Shown here piece after piece: positions 52,469 through 62,797 of a DNA stretch of 64,000 bases. Under the pieces are notes generated by a model. The model did not search any database and was not told where the DNA came from. It saw only the letters and a list, made by a program, of their open reading frames with translations. Made by a program: the position numbers and the translations under genes. The first letter of the stretch is position 1. Each line of letters begins with the position of its first letter. Source of the stretch: Acholoe squamosa (taxonomy: Eukaryota; Annelida; Polychaeta; Phyllodocida; Polynoidae); contig OX439038.1 in NCBI GenBank assembly GCA_949317995.1, forward strand, positions 35,593,113 to 35,657,112, in the 5' to 3' direction.

Positions 52469-52817
52469 TGTAGAGGTATCATACTGTAATATATATACGG
52501 GTGCCGTCTGGCGTGACAGGTGAGTCCAGTCGCTGGGTGTTCCTAAGGTTCCGGATAGGTGGCAGCACCAATCCGGGCCTGTGGGGACATCTAGCGACAA
52601 ACACTAAGGTCCATATATAAAGACCGGGGCTCAGCCCCTCCAGGCCTCCGAGCCCATAGATATCCATTTATCCATATGAGCTGCCCCACTATCACCTTCC
52701 GGGTAGCCGTTGAGTGTTCGAAATAAAACCGTTGGCATACACTTGAATCACTGCCTTACTCATTCTTTCCTAATCCGTAAGGCCCGAACCACCAAACTGG
52801 TAAATCAAACCATTACA
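52469..52817 (+). repeat. 5' LTR of element F2 (D family)
   Basis: TGTAGAGGTATC to CCATTACA, 349 bp, clearly similar to the LTRs of D (shared CCGGATAGGTGGCAGCAC and CGAACCACCAAACTGGTAAA). No matching 3' LTR is present. Confidence 0.88.
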
Positions 52818-52818
52818 T

Positions 52819-52833
52819 TGGTGCCGTGACCAG
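52819..52833 (+). other. Primer binding site, element F2
   Basis: TGGTGCCGTGACCAG, identical to C. Confidence 0.85.
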
Positions 52834-52989
52834 TTAATTCTGGTGTATAGCCTGGACGTTAGTACATGGGTTAGACAGCCTCGCGGAAGCTAACCCTGAG
52901 GGACAATTAATTGTCCAAGAGAATGGCAATGGGACATTAACAGTCCAAACCCATTCGAACCCACAGGATGTAGACGCTGCATCCTGGAG

Positions 52990-53688
52990 GGAACCCGGAC
53001 CTCATTACACACTGGATAGTGAGGAAAATATACCTGACTCTGTACAGAGAGAACAATCCATACAGAGAAGGTGTATCTTGATAGGTCAACAATCAGTTGT
53101 TGATGACCTAAGCAATTCGATGTTCGAAGTTGGTGGTAGCACTAACCCAGAACATCCGGCTCCTATGCCAAAAAGGGTAACGTTTGGTAAATTACCATAC
53201 AGCATACCCAGACCCGGATTGCCTATTCTGGATTACAGCGCCATTGATGGCGATGTAACATATGCAGTACCAGAAGGTGAAGAACTAAAACAACTGGATG
53301 TTCTGTTGTTAAACGAAACATATGTATCTTTGAATGAGAACTTAAATATCTTAGTCAAAGCAAAAGATGAAGTAATTAATGAAAAGCTGCATCTAGAGGA
53401 AGATCTTGTTGGCATTCGAACCGAATTCGAAACCAGGAAGAGTAAATATATGAAAGAATTAGAAAATGAAGAAATGAAACTTCAGAACATGAGAAAGGCA
53501 TTCAATAAAGTATATGACAATAGACACACTCGTATCCAAACATACATAGATACGAACGATCAGCTATGTCATGATAAGGCCAACTATGAAGCTGATATAA
53601 GTCACTATTGAAGTGAATTAGAGAAATTGAAACTTCAGTGTAATAAGCAAGCTGAATACAATGAGACAATCCGGATGGGTATTATAGT
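52990..53688 (+). pseudogene. Gag of element F2, N-terminal coiled-coil part
   Basis: The frame 53078-53611 reads DDLSNSMFEVGGSTNPEHPA, LPILDYSAIDGDVTYAVPEG and a coiled coil (EFETRKSKYMKELENEEMKL, VYDNRHTRIQTYIDTNDQLC). A TGA at 53609-53611 and then the 1-kb insertion at 53689 break it. It preserves a segment that D has lost (about 53000-53190). Confidence 0.85.
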
Positions 53689-53700
53689 GAACAAGTAATC

Positions 53701-53807
53701 AATGGATAATTCATGACGCGTGTGTGTTAGTGAAGGATAATTACACGAGAGCATAGCCCAAGTGTAATTAGCCTTTGCTAACACACACAAGTCATGAATT
53801 ATCCATT
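53701..53807. repeat. Large hairpin, 46-bp arms
   Basis: Arms 53701-53746 and 53762-53807 are inverted copies with about 41 of 46 positions pairing (AATGGATAATTCATGAC at the base). The loop is 15 nt. Confidence 0.85.
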
Positions 53808-54187
53808 AACAATTATTTTACTCCACGAAACCAATAGATAATCTTATTTATTATACCAATAAATTCAAGTTGAAAACAAAAATTGTTCCCCTTCCCCGGG
53901 ACTCGTAGCCAGCCATTGTGTGTACACGATCGGTACATACACCTCGGCGCTCGGCAGCAGACAGCGACAGCCCCCGTCTCGGCTTGCTTTGAATGCGTCT
54001 CGCGGTTATAAATGTATGCACACGATCAGTACACACACCTCGGCGCCTGGCTAGGCTTGGCTTTGTTTGAATGCATCTCTCGGTTATGGCAGCTGCACAC
54101 GGCGAAAAATAGTGCTTGTACACAATCGGTACATACACCTCGTCGCCCGGCAGCGGACAGCGACAGCGCACACGGCGAAAAAAAGAT

Positions 54188-54261
54188 GTGCCCGGACCGG
54201 GACTCGACCCGTGTACCTCTAACGGCTGAGCGCAATGCGCTAACCACTAGACCACCGCATC
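54188..54261 (-). repeat. tRNA-like SINE head (minus strand)
   Basis: The minus strand has an A box TGGTCTAGTGGTTAGCGCA and a B box GGGTCGAGTCCC at tRNA spacing. The anticodon stem does not pair well and no CCA follows. I call it a tRNA-derived SINE head or tRNA pseudogene rather than a working tRNA. Confidence 0.6.
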
Positions 54262-54396
54262 TCCTCCTTCAGCGGCTGTCTCGGCTTGGCTATGTTTGAA
54301 TGCGTCCCGCGGTTATGGTAGCGGACAGCCCGCAGTCGTTGCCTCCCCGGGCTTTGTATCATATCCAGAAGTGGTTCTAACCAAGCGTTTCTCATC

Positions 54397-54468
54397 AGTC
54401 CCTGTGGCGCAATGCATAGGGAGTTGGATTTGGGATGTGAGACTGCAGGTTCGACCCCTACCCTGGCA
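54397..54468 (+). repeat. tRNA-like SINE head (plus strand)
   Basis: TGGCGCAATGCATAGG (A-box like) and GGTTCGACCCC (B box) lie at tRNA spacing, ending CCCTGGCA. The arms pair poorly, so it is not a functional tRNA. Confidence 0.6.
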
Positions 54469-54521
54469 ATGAAAAATTCTGTAGGTTTTAACATGTAACA
54501 TATGACATGTAAGGACACGAG

Positions 54522-54588
54522 AGGCGTGCGGGTTATCCATGGATAACAGCCTGGCATGCAGGTTATCCATGGATAACCACACGCCTTA
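54522..54588. repeat. Twin 16-bp perfect palindromes inside an inverted repeat
   Basis: GTTATCCATGGATAAC occurs at 54532-54547 and 54562-54577. The outer sequences GAGGCGTGCG and CACACGCCTT are also inverted, so the whole can fold in two ways. Confidence 0.8.
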
Positions 54589-54688
54589 CAAAATTGATGC
54601 TACAACCTTCATGCTGTGCAATATCGACAGGTATGTGCATGGGAATATCCAGGAAAAGCACTGAGAATCCCAGAAATCGTGGAATAAA

Positions 54689-56770
54689 ATATAATAAACA
54701 ACTGGAGGAAGATAGAAACTCACTAACGAGCTTCAGGATTTGCAAAACACTGCAATGACTCTAGATAAGTATGTAGAAGCCGCACAACTGACTATAGGTA
54801 ATATAGATCCGAATGTGGTATCTACAATGTTGGCAAATACAGTCCAAAACGTAACGCCCACCAGATACAATCCATTTGTAACTGATGGGGCAGATAAGAA
54901 TGTAGATTCTGGTATCTATAAGAAACCAAATCATTCTACATCCAGTGGAGTGGTTGATCCCAACAGTACAAGTCGGCTCAAATCAATCATCAATAAGTAG
55001 TGCACCTACACCACATGTTCCAAAATATGATCCGGTTGTAGGTCCGGCACCGCTGATACCAGATCTGAGTCATAAGATTAATCTGACTCATGTTAATGCA
55101 GCGGTGAGTGGATCAAACACAACTCCGCCATCCCAACCTTGTGTACCGGGACCGATAAGAAACTTGCTGACACCACCTTCTTATTTTTCCCAGCCTGGTC
55201 ATAGTACTCCAGCAGGACCAAGATTGCCTAACCACAATCCTGGCCCCTGTAATGCACCTAATACTGGACAAGTTCCAAGTTCAAATCCACCACAACCTAA
55301 TGTGGTAGGGGGTGCTTACGTACCGAGACCAGCTCCTCAAGGATATAGTTATGATAATTATTATTCTGGAGGAGGGGGGTATTCCTATTCGGGAAATTCA
55401 TACAACCAGGGAGGGAATCAGAATAATTCCTACCCCAGGTATGTGCCTTCTGGATCATCCAGAAATACTGGCTACAGTGGAGGCTAGTCTAGTGGTTCCT
55501 CTGGAGGCCATTCTGATAGGGGACCCCGAGGAGGTAACCCTGGAGGCGGCTACGGTGGACCTGGATCCGGAGGATCAGGATCGGGTGAAGATGGCAGGAA
55601 ACCGAATAGGAGAACCTCCATGCCAGCAGGGATGCAGAACATCTTTGATAGAAGCCAATGTATCCAAAATTTGGGCATTGACTGCTACCGGAAAGGAGCA
55701 GATGGCATGGAAGTCATGAACTGGAGCATGCGAGAGGCTGATAGACTATGAGGATGTAATAATCCAGCTCGTATACAGGCAAAGATACCCCCTCCCTACG
55801 ATTCAAATGATCCATGGAAGGATAGGTATCAGGCTTTTGTCAACGAAGTCAACTGCAGTGGTCGGACAAAAGAGGAAGCTCTTCCTTACTTGATCTGTTG
55901 GTTAAATAAGGGCGGGAAAGTACCTCTTAATCAATGGAGAGCAGCGTATGGGATATACGGTACCTATGACCAATTAGTCGAATACCTATTTGGTTCTATC
56001 GTAAGAGAAGATCCATGGGTAAGCTTTAAGAAGATGACCCAGAAACCCAAAGAGTCTCATAAAGTCTTCGGGTTGGAGTTAGAGGACCTGCTGTCAAAAG
56101 CACGTCCAAATTGGGCTCATGATGACGATTGCTATCTGCAGGAACTGTTCACACAATTCTATAGCGGATTGCGAGATCCGGATCACAAACAGGTGGTCTG
56201 GGATTCCTGGAAAGACGAAATGTCCTTCAGTGATCTCTTCATAGCCATTGACAGTTATGATATGAAGAAAAGGCTGGTAGGTCTGGCACCTAATACGCTA
56301 AGAGCTGCTCCATTACAATACAGGGCAGCACCTGCTCAAATACCTGATACATTCCAAATGGCCCAGGTTGACCTACAGGAAGTTAATCAGGAGGATGAAT
56401 ACATATTTCTGATGATAACGGAGAGTATATTGGTTCCGTCCAGGTAGCCGGAAAGTATTACCGCCAGAAACGGTATCGAAAAGTCAATCCGAAAGGAAAA
56501 GGAGGATCCATTGTAAATAAAACAACGTCCGGGCTAGCCCAGGCAAATAATACTACAACTACAGCCATTCCTACTGTAGCAGCTGCTGCTGCCCCTACCG
56601 TTCTGGTAGCACGGTTAACAGACGCTCTGAGAAGGACCCGAGTGGATAAATCTCTGAGAAGGTGTTTCAGATGTCAGAAATTAGGGCACTATGCAGCCGA
56701 ATGTACGGCTGATAAACCTGTCCCTCGGGGACAGGGAAGTATCTCTGGAATAATCACAGAGGAAAACTGA
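54689..56770 (+). pseudogene. Gag of element F2, remainder
   Basis: Segments in several frames: the end of the coiled coil (MTLDKYVEAAQLTIGNIDPN), a Pro/Gln/Asn/Tyr/Gly-rich linker (55080-55570), NRRTSMPAGMQNIFDRSQCI, then a long open capsid frame 55890-56447 (GGKVPLNQWRAAYGIYGTYD, EDPWVSFKKMTQKPKESHKV, YSGLRDPDHKQVVWDSWKDE) and a knuckle CFRCQKLGHYAAEC near 56665. It ends TGA 56768-56770. It is better preserved than Gag of D. Confidence 0.85.
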
Positions 56771-56805
56771 GCAGGGGTCCCTCGATGGGCAGAGAAGGGG
56801 ATCCC
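56761..56805 (+). promoter_or_regulatory. Putative -1 frameshift signal, element F2 gag/pol
   Basis: GGAAAAC (56761-56767), TGA (56768-56770), spacer, GGGGTCCC (56774-56781) pairing with GGGATCCC (56798-56805), loop 16 nt. The -1 frame is open past the stop. Confidence 0.65.
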
Positions 56806-56844
56806 GGTGACAAATCTTGCCATGATATCGTATGGTAGTGGCAA

Positions 56845-57299
56845 ATACCAATGCACCCTAAGGACATAGAGAAAACCGCATTCTCTAGTCACTTAGGATT
56901 GTTCCTAAGTTTACTTGGATGATGTTGTCGTGTTTGGCAAGTCATTCAAGGAATGCCAGGCTAATCTACAATTGGTCCTGGATAGGATTCTAGCTACTGG
57001 CCTTAAAGTCAAGCCTAAGAAGTGTAATTTGTTTAAGAAAACAATAACATAGTTAGGAAGGATAATTACCCCGAGTGGGGTAAGTGCGGACCCGGAGAAG
57101 CTAGACGCTGTGGAGAATTGGGAAAGACCCTCGTGTGCTAAGGAGGTTAGATCATTTTTAGGATTTTGTTCCTACTACCGTGATTTTATACCAAATTACT
57201 CTCGTGTGAGCTTTCCTATGTAATGCTTAGCTCATTGGACACCCGGTAGGGCTCGGGAACCCTTTCCATGGACCTGTGAGCAGGAAGAATCTTTTAATA
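56845..57299 (+). pseudogene. RT palm end and connection, C-type
   Basis: Short RT pieces DIEKTAFSSHLGLF and YLDDVVVFGKSFKECQ are joined with a deletion between them. Then VLDRILATGLKVKPKKCNLF, GRIITPSGVSADPEKLDAVE and KEVRSFLGFCSYYRDFIPNY follow. Stops at 57048 (TAG) and 57221 (TAA) close the frame. It shows what part of the RT missing from C probably looked like. The protease and the RT N-terminus are absent here. Confidence 0.8.
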
Positions 57300-57617
57300 A
57301 AATAAAAGATTTGTTTAGAAACACACCGGTATTGAAATATCCCACACCCGACGGTCATTTCATACTAGACACTGATGCTAGCAATAATGCCATAGAGGCG
57401 GCACTCTCTCAGGTCCAGAACGGAGTTGAAGTCCCATTAGCATTTGCTAGTAACACGTTAAACAAGACTCAGTGTAATTATTGTACCACTAAAAGGGAAC
57501 TACTGGCGCTAGTGGTGTATACAAAGAAGTATAAGCATTTCCTTTGGGGGAATGACTTTACTTTTCGTACCAACCATTCGTCTCTAAGATGGCTTCTTAA
57601 CTTTAAGGACGCCGAGG
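57300..57617 (+). pseudogene. RNase H, C-type, cut and fused to the accessory frame
   Basis: NKIKDLFRNTPVLKYPTPDG, FILDTDASNNAIEAALSQVQ, TTKRELLALVVYTKKYKHFL (catalytic Glu present) and NHSSLRWLLNFKDAEG. At 57617 the frame passes without a break into the Arg/Gly-rich accessory sequence. The end of RNase H, the whole integrase and the zinc-finger part found in C are deleted. Confidence 0.85.
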
Positions 57618-58250
57618 GTAGGGCCAAGGCTCGGGGGAGGGGCCGTGGTGGATGCGAGTCCACCCGACCACTCCCTGGCTATGGTCATGGACGAGGAGGC
57701 GCTACGGTTGAGGGTTCTGTTGTCCCTAGTGCAGGCACGCCACCTGTTGCTGTACCCCCTTCTGCTCAGGTACCAGCCGCCGCTCCATCTGTGGACCCTC
57801 GGGTCCCCATAATGGGGCTGGTGGCAAACACTCTTGCTAGACTTGAGGATCCAGAAACGTTCTTGGACCACCGAGACAAACGCACATGCAAGATCCAAAA
57901 CAACCTCATGAGCCAATGGCAGTCACTTCACCGTCAGAAGTCCATCAACTACTGGCGGGATGTAACTGAAGCCACCTTCAATCTCGTTTACAGGAGATTA
58001 AGCGGGTCGAAGAGGCTTACAAAGCCTGTGTCGAAAAGTGAAGGGAAGCCGAGAAGCTTAATGAGTTCTAAGCCACTGAGAACTTGAAGTACATAACAAG
58101 GTACAAGGAGGCAGACCTGAAATTCTTCCTCTGTTTCAGCAAGCATCTGGACGACTGGAACGGCAAACTGTTGATTTGGGTTCGCGTCTATTGGACGTGG
58201 ACTCGAGTCGGCTGAGAAGATGGACACGGACGACGAGTCTACTGACTTGT
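57618..58250 (+). pseudogene. 3' accessory reading frame, second copy
   Basis: KARGRGRGGCESTRPLPGYG and an Ala/Pro/Val-rich part, then LEDPETFLDHRDKRTCKIQN, SLHRQKSINYWRDVTEATFN and, after frame breaks, the acidic end of part 3 in C (SAEKMDTDDE near 58210). Up to about 58000 it is open in a single frame and shows the frame that is broken in C near 22775. Function unknown. Confidence 0.7.
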
Positions 58251-58851
58251 AGGTGTCTATCTGCCGGCTACTTTGTACCCGAGGGTAAAGGCATCTCTCA
58301 TATGCCAGAGTTCACTCTCGGATGACCACCCGGAACCTACGGACTGGAATGACTACCTGCAGCTAGATGGACGCTACCCGAACAACTCGTGGACCACCAC
58401 TTGAAAGGGGGCTCCATCTACACATCTTCCATCTACACATCTTCATCAGGGCACATCACAACAGCAACGTGGCTTGCCACCACACCTATGTCGCTGGATG
58501 GAGCTGCAGAAACCAGTCATTCCAGGTTCGCCAGAAGTCAAATTTTTTTTGTACGGGTGATTCTTCTATCCTGGTAGGACACCTATTAACTTTTTATAAT
58601 TGTCTGTATATATCAGTATAAAATGTAAAACAAAACAAAAAAATTTTCGGGTTAATACAAAACTACACTATCTTTCAATCACCCTCGGATATGTCTATAA
58701 ATATTATATAAGGTGAATAGTATATGTTAATAATGGTATAATAATATTACTTCATAACATAGGTCGATGGTACATAAGGTGCCACTTCCTATCCGGTTTT
58801 ACTTATATACTTCGGGTTATATGTGACAATGCTTATTTATGTACATAATAT
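58251..58851 (+). other. 3' untranslated region of F1, first part
   Basis: Matches 23503-24120 of C in blocks (GGCATTTACTATGCCAGAG-like start; AGGTCGATGGTACATAAGG). No gene. Confidence 0.65.
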
Positions 58852-59334
58852 TGTAGGTATTGCTATTTCGAGATACACCTTAATATCGAGACAACTATAT
58901 TATCGAAGCAATAACTAGTCGGTTCGAATAGGTTTCAGAATCACTTTATTACAGTACTTGTTACAAGAAGACTGTGAACACGTTTCAACCTTTCATATGC
59001 CTATAGTCTATACCCCGAAGGAGGTAAAGCTCTCGTTATAACATTCGTTAGGCCGTTCTAGAGACTAGACCAGTCTACCAGCCCGGTAGCTCTGCGAGTC
59101 CCCCGATCGTAGGAGGACGGCGGAATATATACCTCTCGTCATGGTTCATTGGTTCTGCGCTGAGCACCCTCTGGTCCGCCTCCTATGCCACACCGTCCAA
59201 GACCACCTGTGGTGCCCTCTTACGAGTAGCATAGAAGACGCCCCTGAAGAGCGCCTATCCTGCTACGAGACTGTACATAGTAATAGTCTCGAATACATTC
59301 AAGCCTCGATGCATAGCAACTGCGATTCCCTACA
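58852..59334 (+). repeat. Solo LTR (483 bp) with ATAT duplication
   Basis: Starts TGTAGGTATTGC, ends GATTCCCTACA, and is flanked by ATAT at 58848-58851 and 59335-59338. It interrupts sequence that is continuous in C (TACATATTATTTATAATGCC near 24114). A TATA-like GGAATATATACCTC lies near 59131. It represents a third LTR family, and the short open frame at 59141-59344 is not a gene. Confidence 0.82.
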
Positions 59335-59474
59335 ATATTTATAATGCCCCTCTATTTGTTATATTAGTTCTTTAACTACTATATCTTACCTGTGTAAATA
59401 ATTGTTATATATCATACGAAGGTTTAAAATAGTCTATTGTAACACCTACCCTAGGTTAAGTCTAGGGGTGGTGG

Positions 59475-59656
59475 TGTAGGGGCCGGCATCATTGTATATA
59501 TACTAGTGCGGATCATCCAAGAGATGTGCTGGTGTGTTGCTTGTTCCTTCTATGCCAACCAGGTGTCGCTTTGCAATACCCGTTTGGTACAAGAGGGGGC
59601 AGCACCACGCCTGGCATCCAGCTCCTACTAAGGAGCCGGACGATCGGCAGAAGGGG
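59475..59656 (+). repeat. 3' LTR of element F1, truncated
   Basis: Preceded by the purine tract CTAGGGGTGGTGG. It matches the 5' LTR from TGTAGGGGCC to CGGCAGAAGGGG, with a single copy of the 113-bp unit, and then stops, so about half is missing. Confidence 0.85.
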
Positions 59657-60172
59657 TGACACCAATATACCATGCTAGTGGTGTGGGGTGAGGTGTAGTG
59701 TCGAGGACGTGCCGTCCTTAAGGTTTAATGACTCCTGAACCATTTGAGGGTCACAGTGCTTTGTTGCCCTGTGTTGGGTCGAGAAATGCTTTTCATGATT
59801 ATATGGTTCTCGCTGACATTGGAAAGTGATAAGTCATGAAATTCATAAATACAATTTTATTGTTTTACTGCACAATTGGCATTTCATGATGATAAATGAA
59901 TCTTGCTTGGCTAATAAGACGTACCTATGTATAACAAATTACCAATAATGAATAATTAATAACTCATCCATGGCTATGTGCGATGACTACAAACAAGTTC
60001 TTGTTTCTCCTCCTGACACATATATTAACAAACATCCTCACCATGAGGAGGGGTTCTAGCGATGCTGGATTTATCAAGAATGATAAATTTTCGATCAAAA
60101 ACAACCGCTATCTCTTGAAAGGGCCATCAGAGGCTGTTAATTCATTAATGTATACAACCTGCGCATTCACAG
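59657..60172 (+). other. End of the 16.7-kb FCSK intron, no other gene
   Basis: No recognised element. It ends in the acceptor GCGCATTCACAG. Confidence 0.55.
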
Positions 60173-60319
60173 AATGAGAACATTGTTGAGGGTGTACAAG
60201 CTCTGGCAGCTGAGAGACAACACTGGTTGGACCGGTCCTACCTGCTGGTACGAGCCGCTCGACACTATGAGGGAGCAGCTCGTATACTCATACGAAGAGC
60301 TGTCATGTCTTCCAAAATT
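60173..60319 (+). CDS. FCSK: L-fucose kinase, exon 4 of 9 in window
   Basis: Acceptor CATTCACAG, donor GTGAGT at 60320. 147 nt in phase 0 at both ends, matching exon 3. Reads [20 protein letters not shown] and [20 protein letters not shown], a helical segment with the ARHYEGA phrase that precedes the kinase domain. Confidence 0.9.
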
Positions 60320-60852
60320 GTGAGTGCCACTTCTAATGTGTTGTTGATCAAATGTTACACTGATGTATTCATTGTATAGTTTGAAAAAAAAAAACACACA
60401 CACCTAAATTACTGTACTTGTAAATTTGATAGGACCTGGGTATAATGTAACCACCGGGGGTATAGCATTTACACTTGTTTCTCATACATGTTCTTTACAA
60501 AGTGTTATTGTACCCGGTACTTTATTTCCAAACAACAAAGGCCCATGAGCTAAGTGAAGGGTATTTCTAATATTGTGCCGATTCCTGTGGCATAGACAGT
60601 TGAAGACTTACAAGTTACAGTGCTGAACGTATGTATCCATGCAGTGGTTCTCATATGCTGATGGTGAAATCAGCACTGCCTCCTGGTAGTGATAACAGAC
60701 TTTTATATTATGTTTATGGTATTCATGATTTGTGAAGATGGTGGTGTATGCCCACTGCCAAGAGCGGAAGTTATATATTGTCAGTCTTCCATTGCGAGGA
60801 AGGATTGCTGTAATAAGGTTGTTACCACTGCCTCATATATGCTTGTATTTAG
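60320..60852 (+). other. FCSK intron, no other feature
   Basis: AT-rich, with an A run at 60385. It ends in the acceptor TTGTATTTAG. Confidence 0.6.
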
Positions 60853-61014
60853 TTCATGGTGACAGAACCTGATGTGAGACCTGTGTTTGGAGAGTGGATT
60901 GTTGTGGAGTGCCCTGCACGTGCAGATCTGGCAGGAGGATGGTCAGATACACCACCCATCACTTATGAACACGGAGGGGCTGTCTTCAATGTAGCACTCA
61001 CCATCGATGGAAAG
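60853..61014 (+). CDS. FCSK: L-fucose kinase, exon 5 of 9: start of the GHMP kinase domain
   Basis: 162 nt, phase 0 at both ends, donor GTATGC. Reads FGEWIVVECPARADLAGGWS then DTPPITYEHGGAVFNVALTI. The PARADLAGGWSDTPP box is the diagnostic substrate and ATP-binding start of the fucokinase GHMP fold. The enzyme phosphorylates L-fucose at C1 with ATP in the cytosol, the first step of the salvage route to GDP-fucose. Confidence 0.95.
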
Positions 61015-61241
61015 GTATGCAGCGGTTGCATATTCAGTTATTCCATGGACTGCACTTTTTGAATAGATTATAGCACAATTAAGGGTAAAAGTGAATAAAA
61101 TATTTCCATGAAAGGCAGAGATGACTTATACATGGCATCCTATTTAACATTATAACACATACTGTAGTTCTGCAAATATCGTTGGTAAGCTCTTCCTGTG
61201 TGTATCACAGTCATTTCATTTTATCTTTATTTTCACTACAG

Positions 61242-61276
61242 AAACCCATTGGTGTCAAGGCTAGACGTATTCCAGA
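61242..61276 (+). CDS. FCSK: L-fucose kinase, exon 6 of 9 in window (35 nt)
   Basis: A very short exon, acceptor TTCACTACAG, donor GTAAGT. Reads KPIGVKARRIP and leaves two bases that complete Glu with exon 7. Phase and splice sites support it. Confidence 0.88.
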
Positions 61277-62097
61277 GTAAGTTTGACAGAATTATATAAC
61301 CTTTATTATCAACTCGAAAAGCGAGTTATAAGGAGACACCCTGGGGCCCTGCACTTTCAGTCATTTTGGTGGTGTGAAAAAGTTTTAAAAAAGATGGAAA
61401 TTTTATATATAAGAGGCAGAATTACTTGATGAATTTATAGTGCCGTTAAAGGAGGAGATGTAGGGGTCTTGCAGGAAAAGGTATTTCATTACCAAGTTTG
61501 TAAATTTTGAGAAATTGTCAATATTGTACAGACTCTTTTTGCCTCCAATGGTGAAGGTATATGATGTTGATCCATGATCCAATGTGGTGCGAACAGCACA
61601 GTTTTGGCAGGAATTATGCGAATAGTGGCTTGGTGGTGCGAATAACCTGGGTGATGCTGATGCAACAGGATGAGTGCACAACTCATGTGGCCCCCAAGAG
61701 GTAAAAAACGACTCGGCGACATTTGGCCATTTTGAAGTGTCATTCTGACATTGCACCCTTTTAAAAGTGACATGTCCATTTCCTAAAAAATCTTGGGGGC
61801 CCCACTCATGGGAGCCAATCACAGGCTTTTCACTTTTCGAGTTATCAGCAATTTACATTGCTGCATTATATTTAAATGTCTCCGTTTCACTTAGTATTTG
61901 CCAATGGAGGGGTTCCATTGCATTTCTTCTTGATAAAAGAGTTTCTCTCAAAGTTCATATTCACACACATGGCACATGTACCATGGTATAATGCAAGTAT
62001 ATGCACAGGGGACTCCTCACCCTTTAAGTATCCAACATAGCAAAAGTAAGATATATTGTTTTTATGGTATCATTTTGAATTCTAACTTTTTTCTCAG
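61277..62097 (+). other. FCSK intron, no other gene
   Basis: An open frame on the minus strand at 61403-61822 has no family motif and spans intron DNA, so I do not count it as a gene. Confidence 0.5.
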
Positions 62098-62201
62098 GCC
62101 CAAACTTGTTCTCCATATTGTGGATAAGGAGCAGCAGAGTCGTGTCCTCACGTTGACCAAGCTGTCAAACCTGTCCGACTACTCCCAGCCTCATGCAGCA
62201 G
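62098..62201 (+). CDS. FCSK: L-fucose kinase, exon 7 of 9 in window
   Basis: Acceptor TTTTTTCTCAG, donor GTCAGT at 62202. Reads PKLVLHIVDKEQQSRVLTLT and KLSNLSDYSQPHAA. 104 nt, phase consistent on both sides. Confidence 0.92.
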
Positions 62202-62443
62202 GTCAGTTTATAATTCTAACTTCAGGTCCTGGGCAACAGTGTAACCCTTTAAAAATGAAATACGATCAAATATAAACAAAACAAAACTGTCTCTGAATAA
62301 ACAGTTGCTCTAAGCCCGCACTTCTTATAGTTACCTCTTATGTTACAGAAGATATATACATGTGTAGCAGAGACATTGCGCTAGCCCAGCGCACCTATAT
62401 AGACACCCTGGTGACACTGTTTCTGCAGCGTAATGTGTAGTAA

Positions 62444-62769
62444 GGGAGTGATCATTTTTTAACAACGGGGGGGGGGCTGGTGGGTTTGCGCGCGGACGCG
62501 CGAAAAAAATTTCGACCCCCCCCTTCTTGAGGGGGTAAAATTTTTTCGACCCCCCCCCCATAAGGGACAAAAATCGCGCGCGGACGTCCCCTTTTAGCCT
62601 ATAGTAACGCGCGGGGTTTTCCACTGAAAACAGGTGAAATTATTTTGATCCCCCCCCCCCCATCAGAGGTATTGAAAAAATTCTGACCCCCCCCGGTCAA
62701 GGGGTTAAAAAAATTCTGACCCCCCCTCAAACCCACCAGCCCCCCCCTGTTGTTAAAAAATTCACTCCC
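62444..62769. mobile_element. MITE M2, copy 2 (TAA target), in an FCSK intron
   Basis: Ends GGGAGTGATCATTTTTTAAC and its reverse, TAA on both sides (62441-62443, 62770-62772). Long C and G runs alternate with A/T runs. The right end is 28 bp before exon 8. Confidence 0.8.
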
Positions 62770-62797
62770 TAAGATCACCCTTCTGATGTTTCCCCAG

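Larger units (their letters stand above)
53689..54688. mobile_element. 1-kb composite insertion inside Gag of F2
   Basis: Aligning to D (32364-32376) shows gag broken after GGGTATTATAGTG and resuming at ATAATAAACAACTGG. The insert begins with a 46-bp-arm hairpin, then has three copies of TACACGATCGGTACATACAC-like units near 53920, 54015 and 54117, two tRNA-like heads, and a palindrome pair near its right end. It is probably one or more SINE-type insertions plus a foldback piece. The class is unresolved. Confidence 0.65.

Noticed and set aside
54188..54468. Two apparent tRNA genes
   Set aside because: A and B boxes are present, but the anticodon and acceptor stems do not pair properly and both lie in a repeat-rich insertion. 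Better read as SINE heads.
61403..61822. 139-codon minus-strand frame inside an FCSK intron
   Set aside because: No domain, lies between two well-supported exons of the opposite strand, and composition is like the intron around it.
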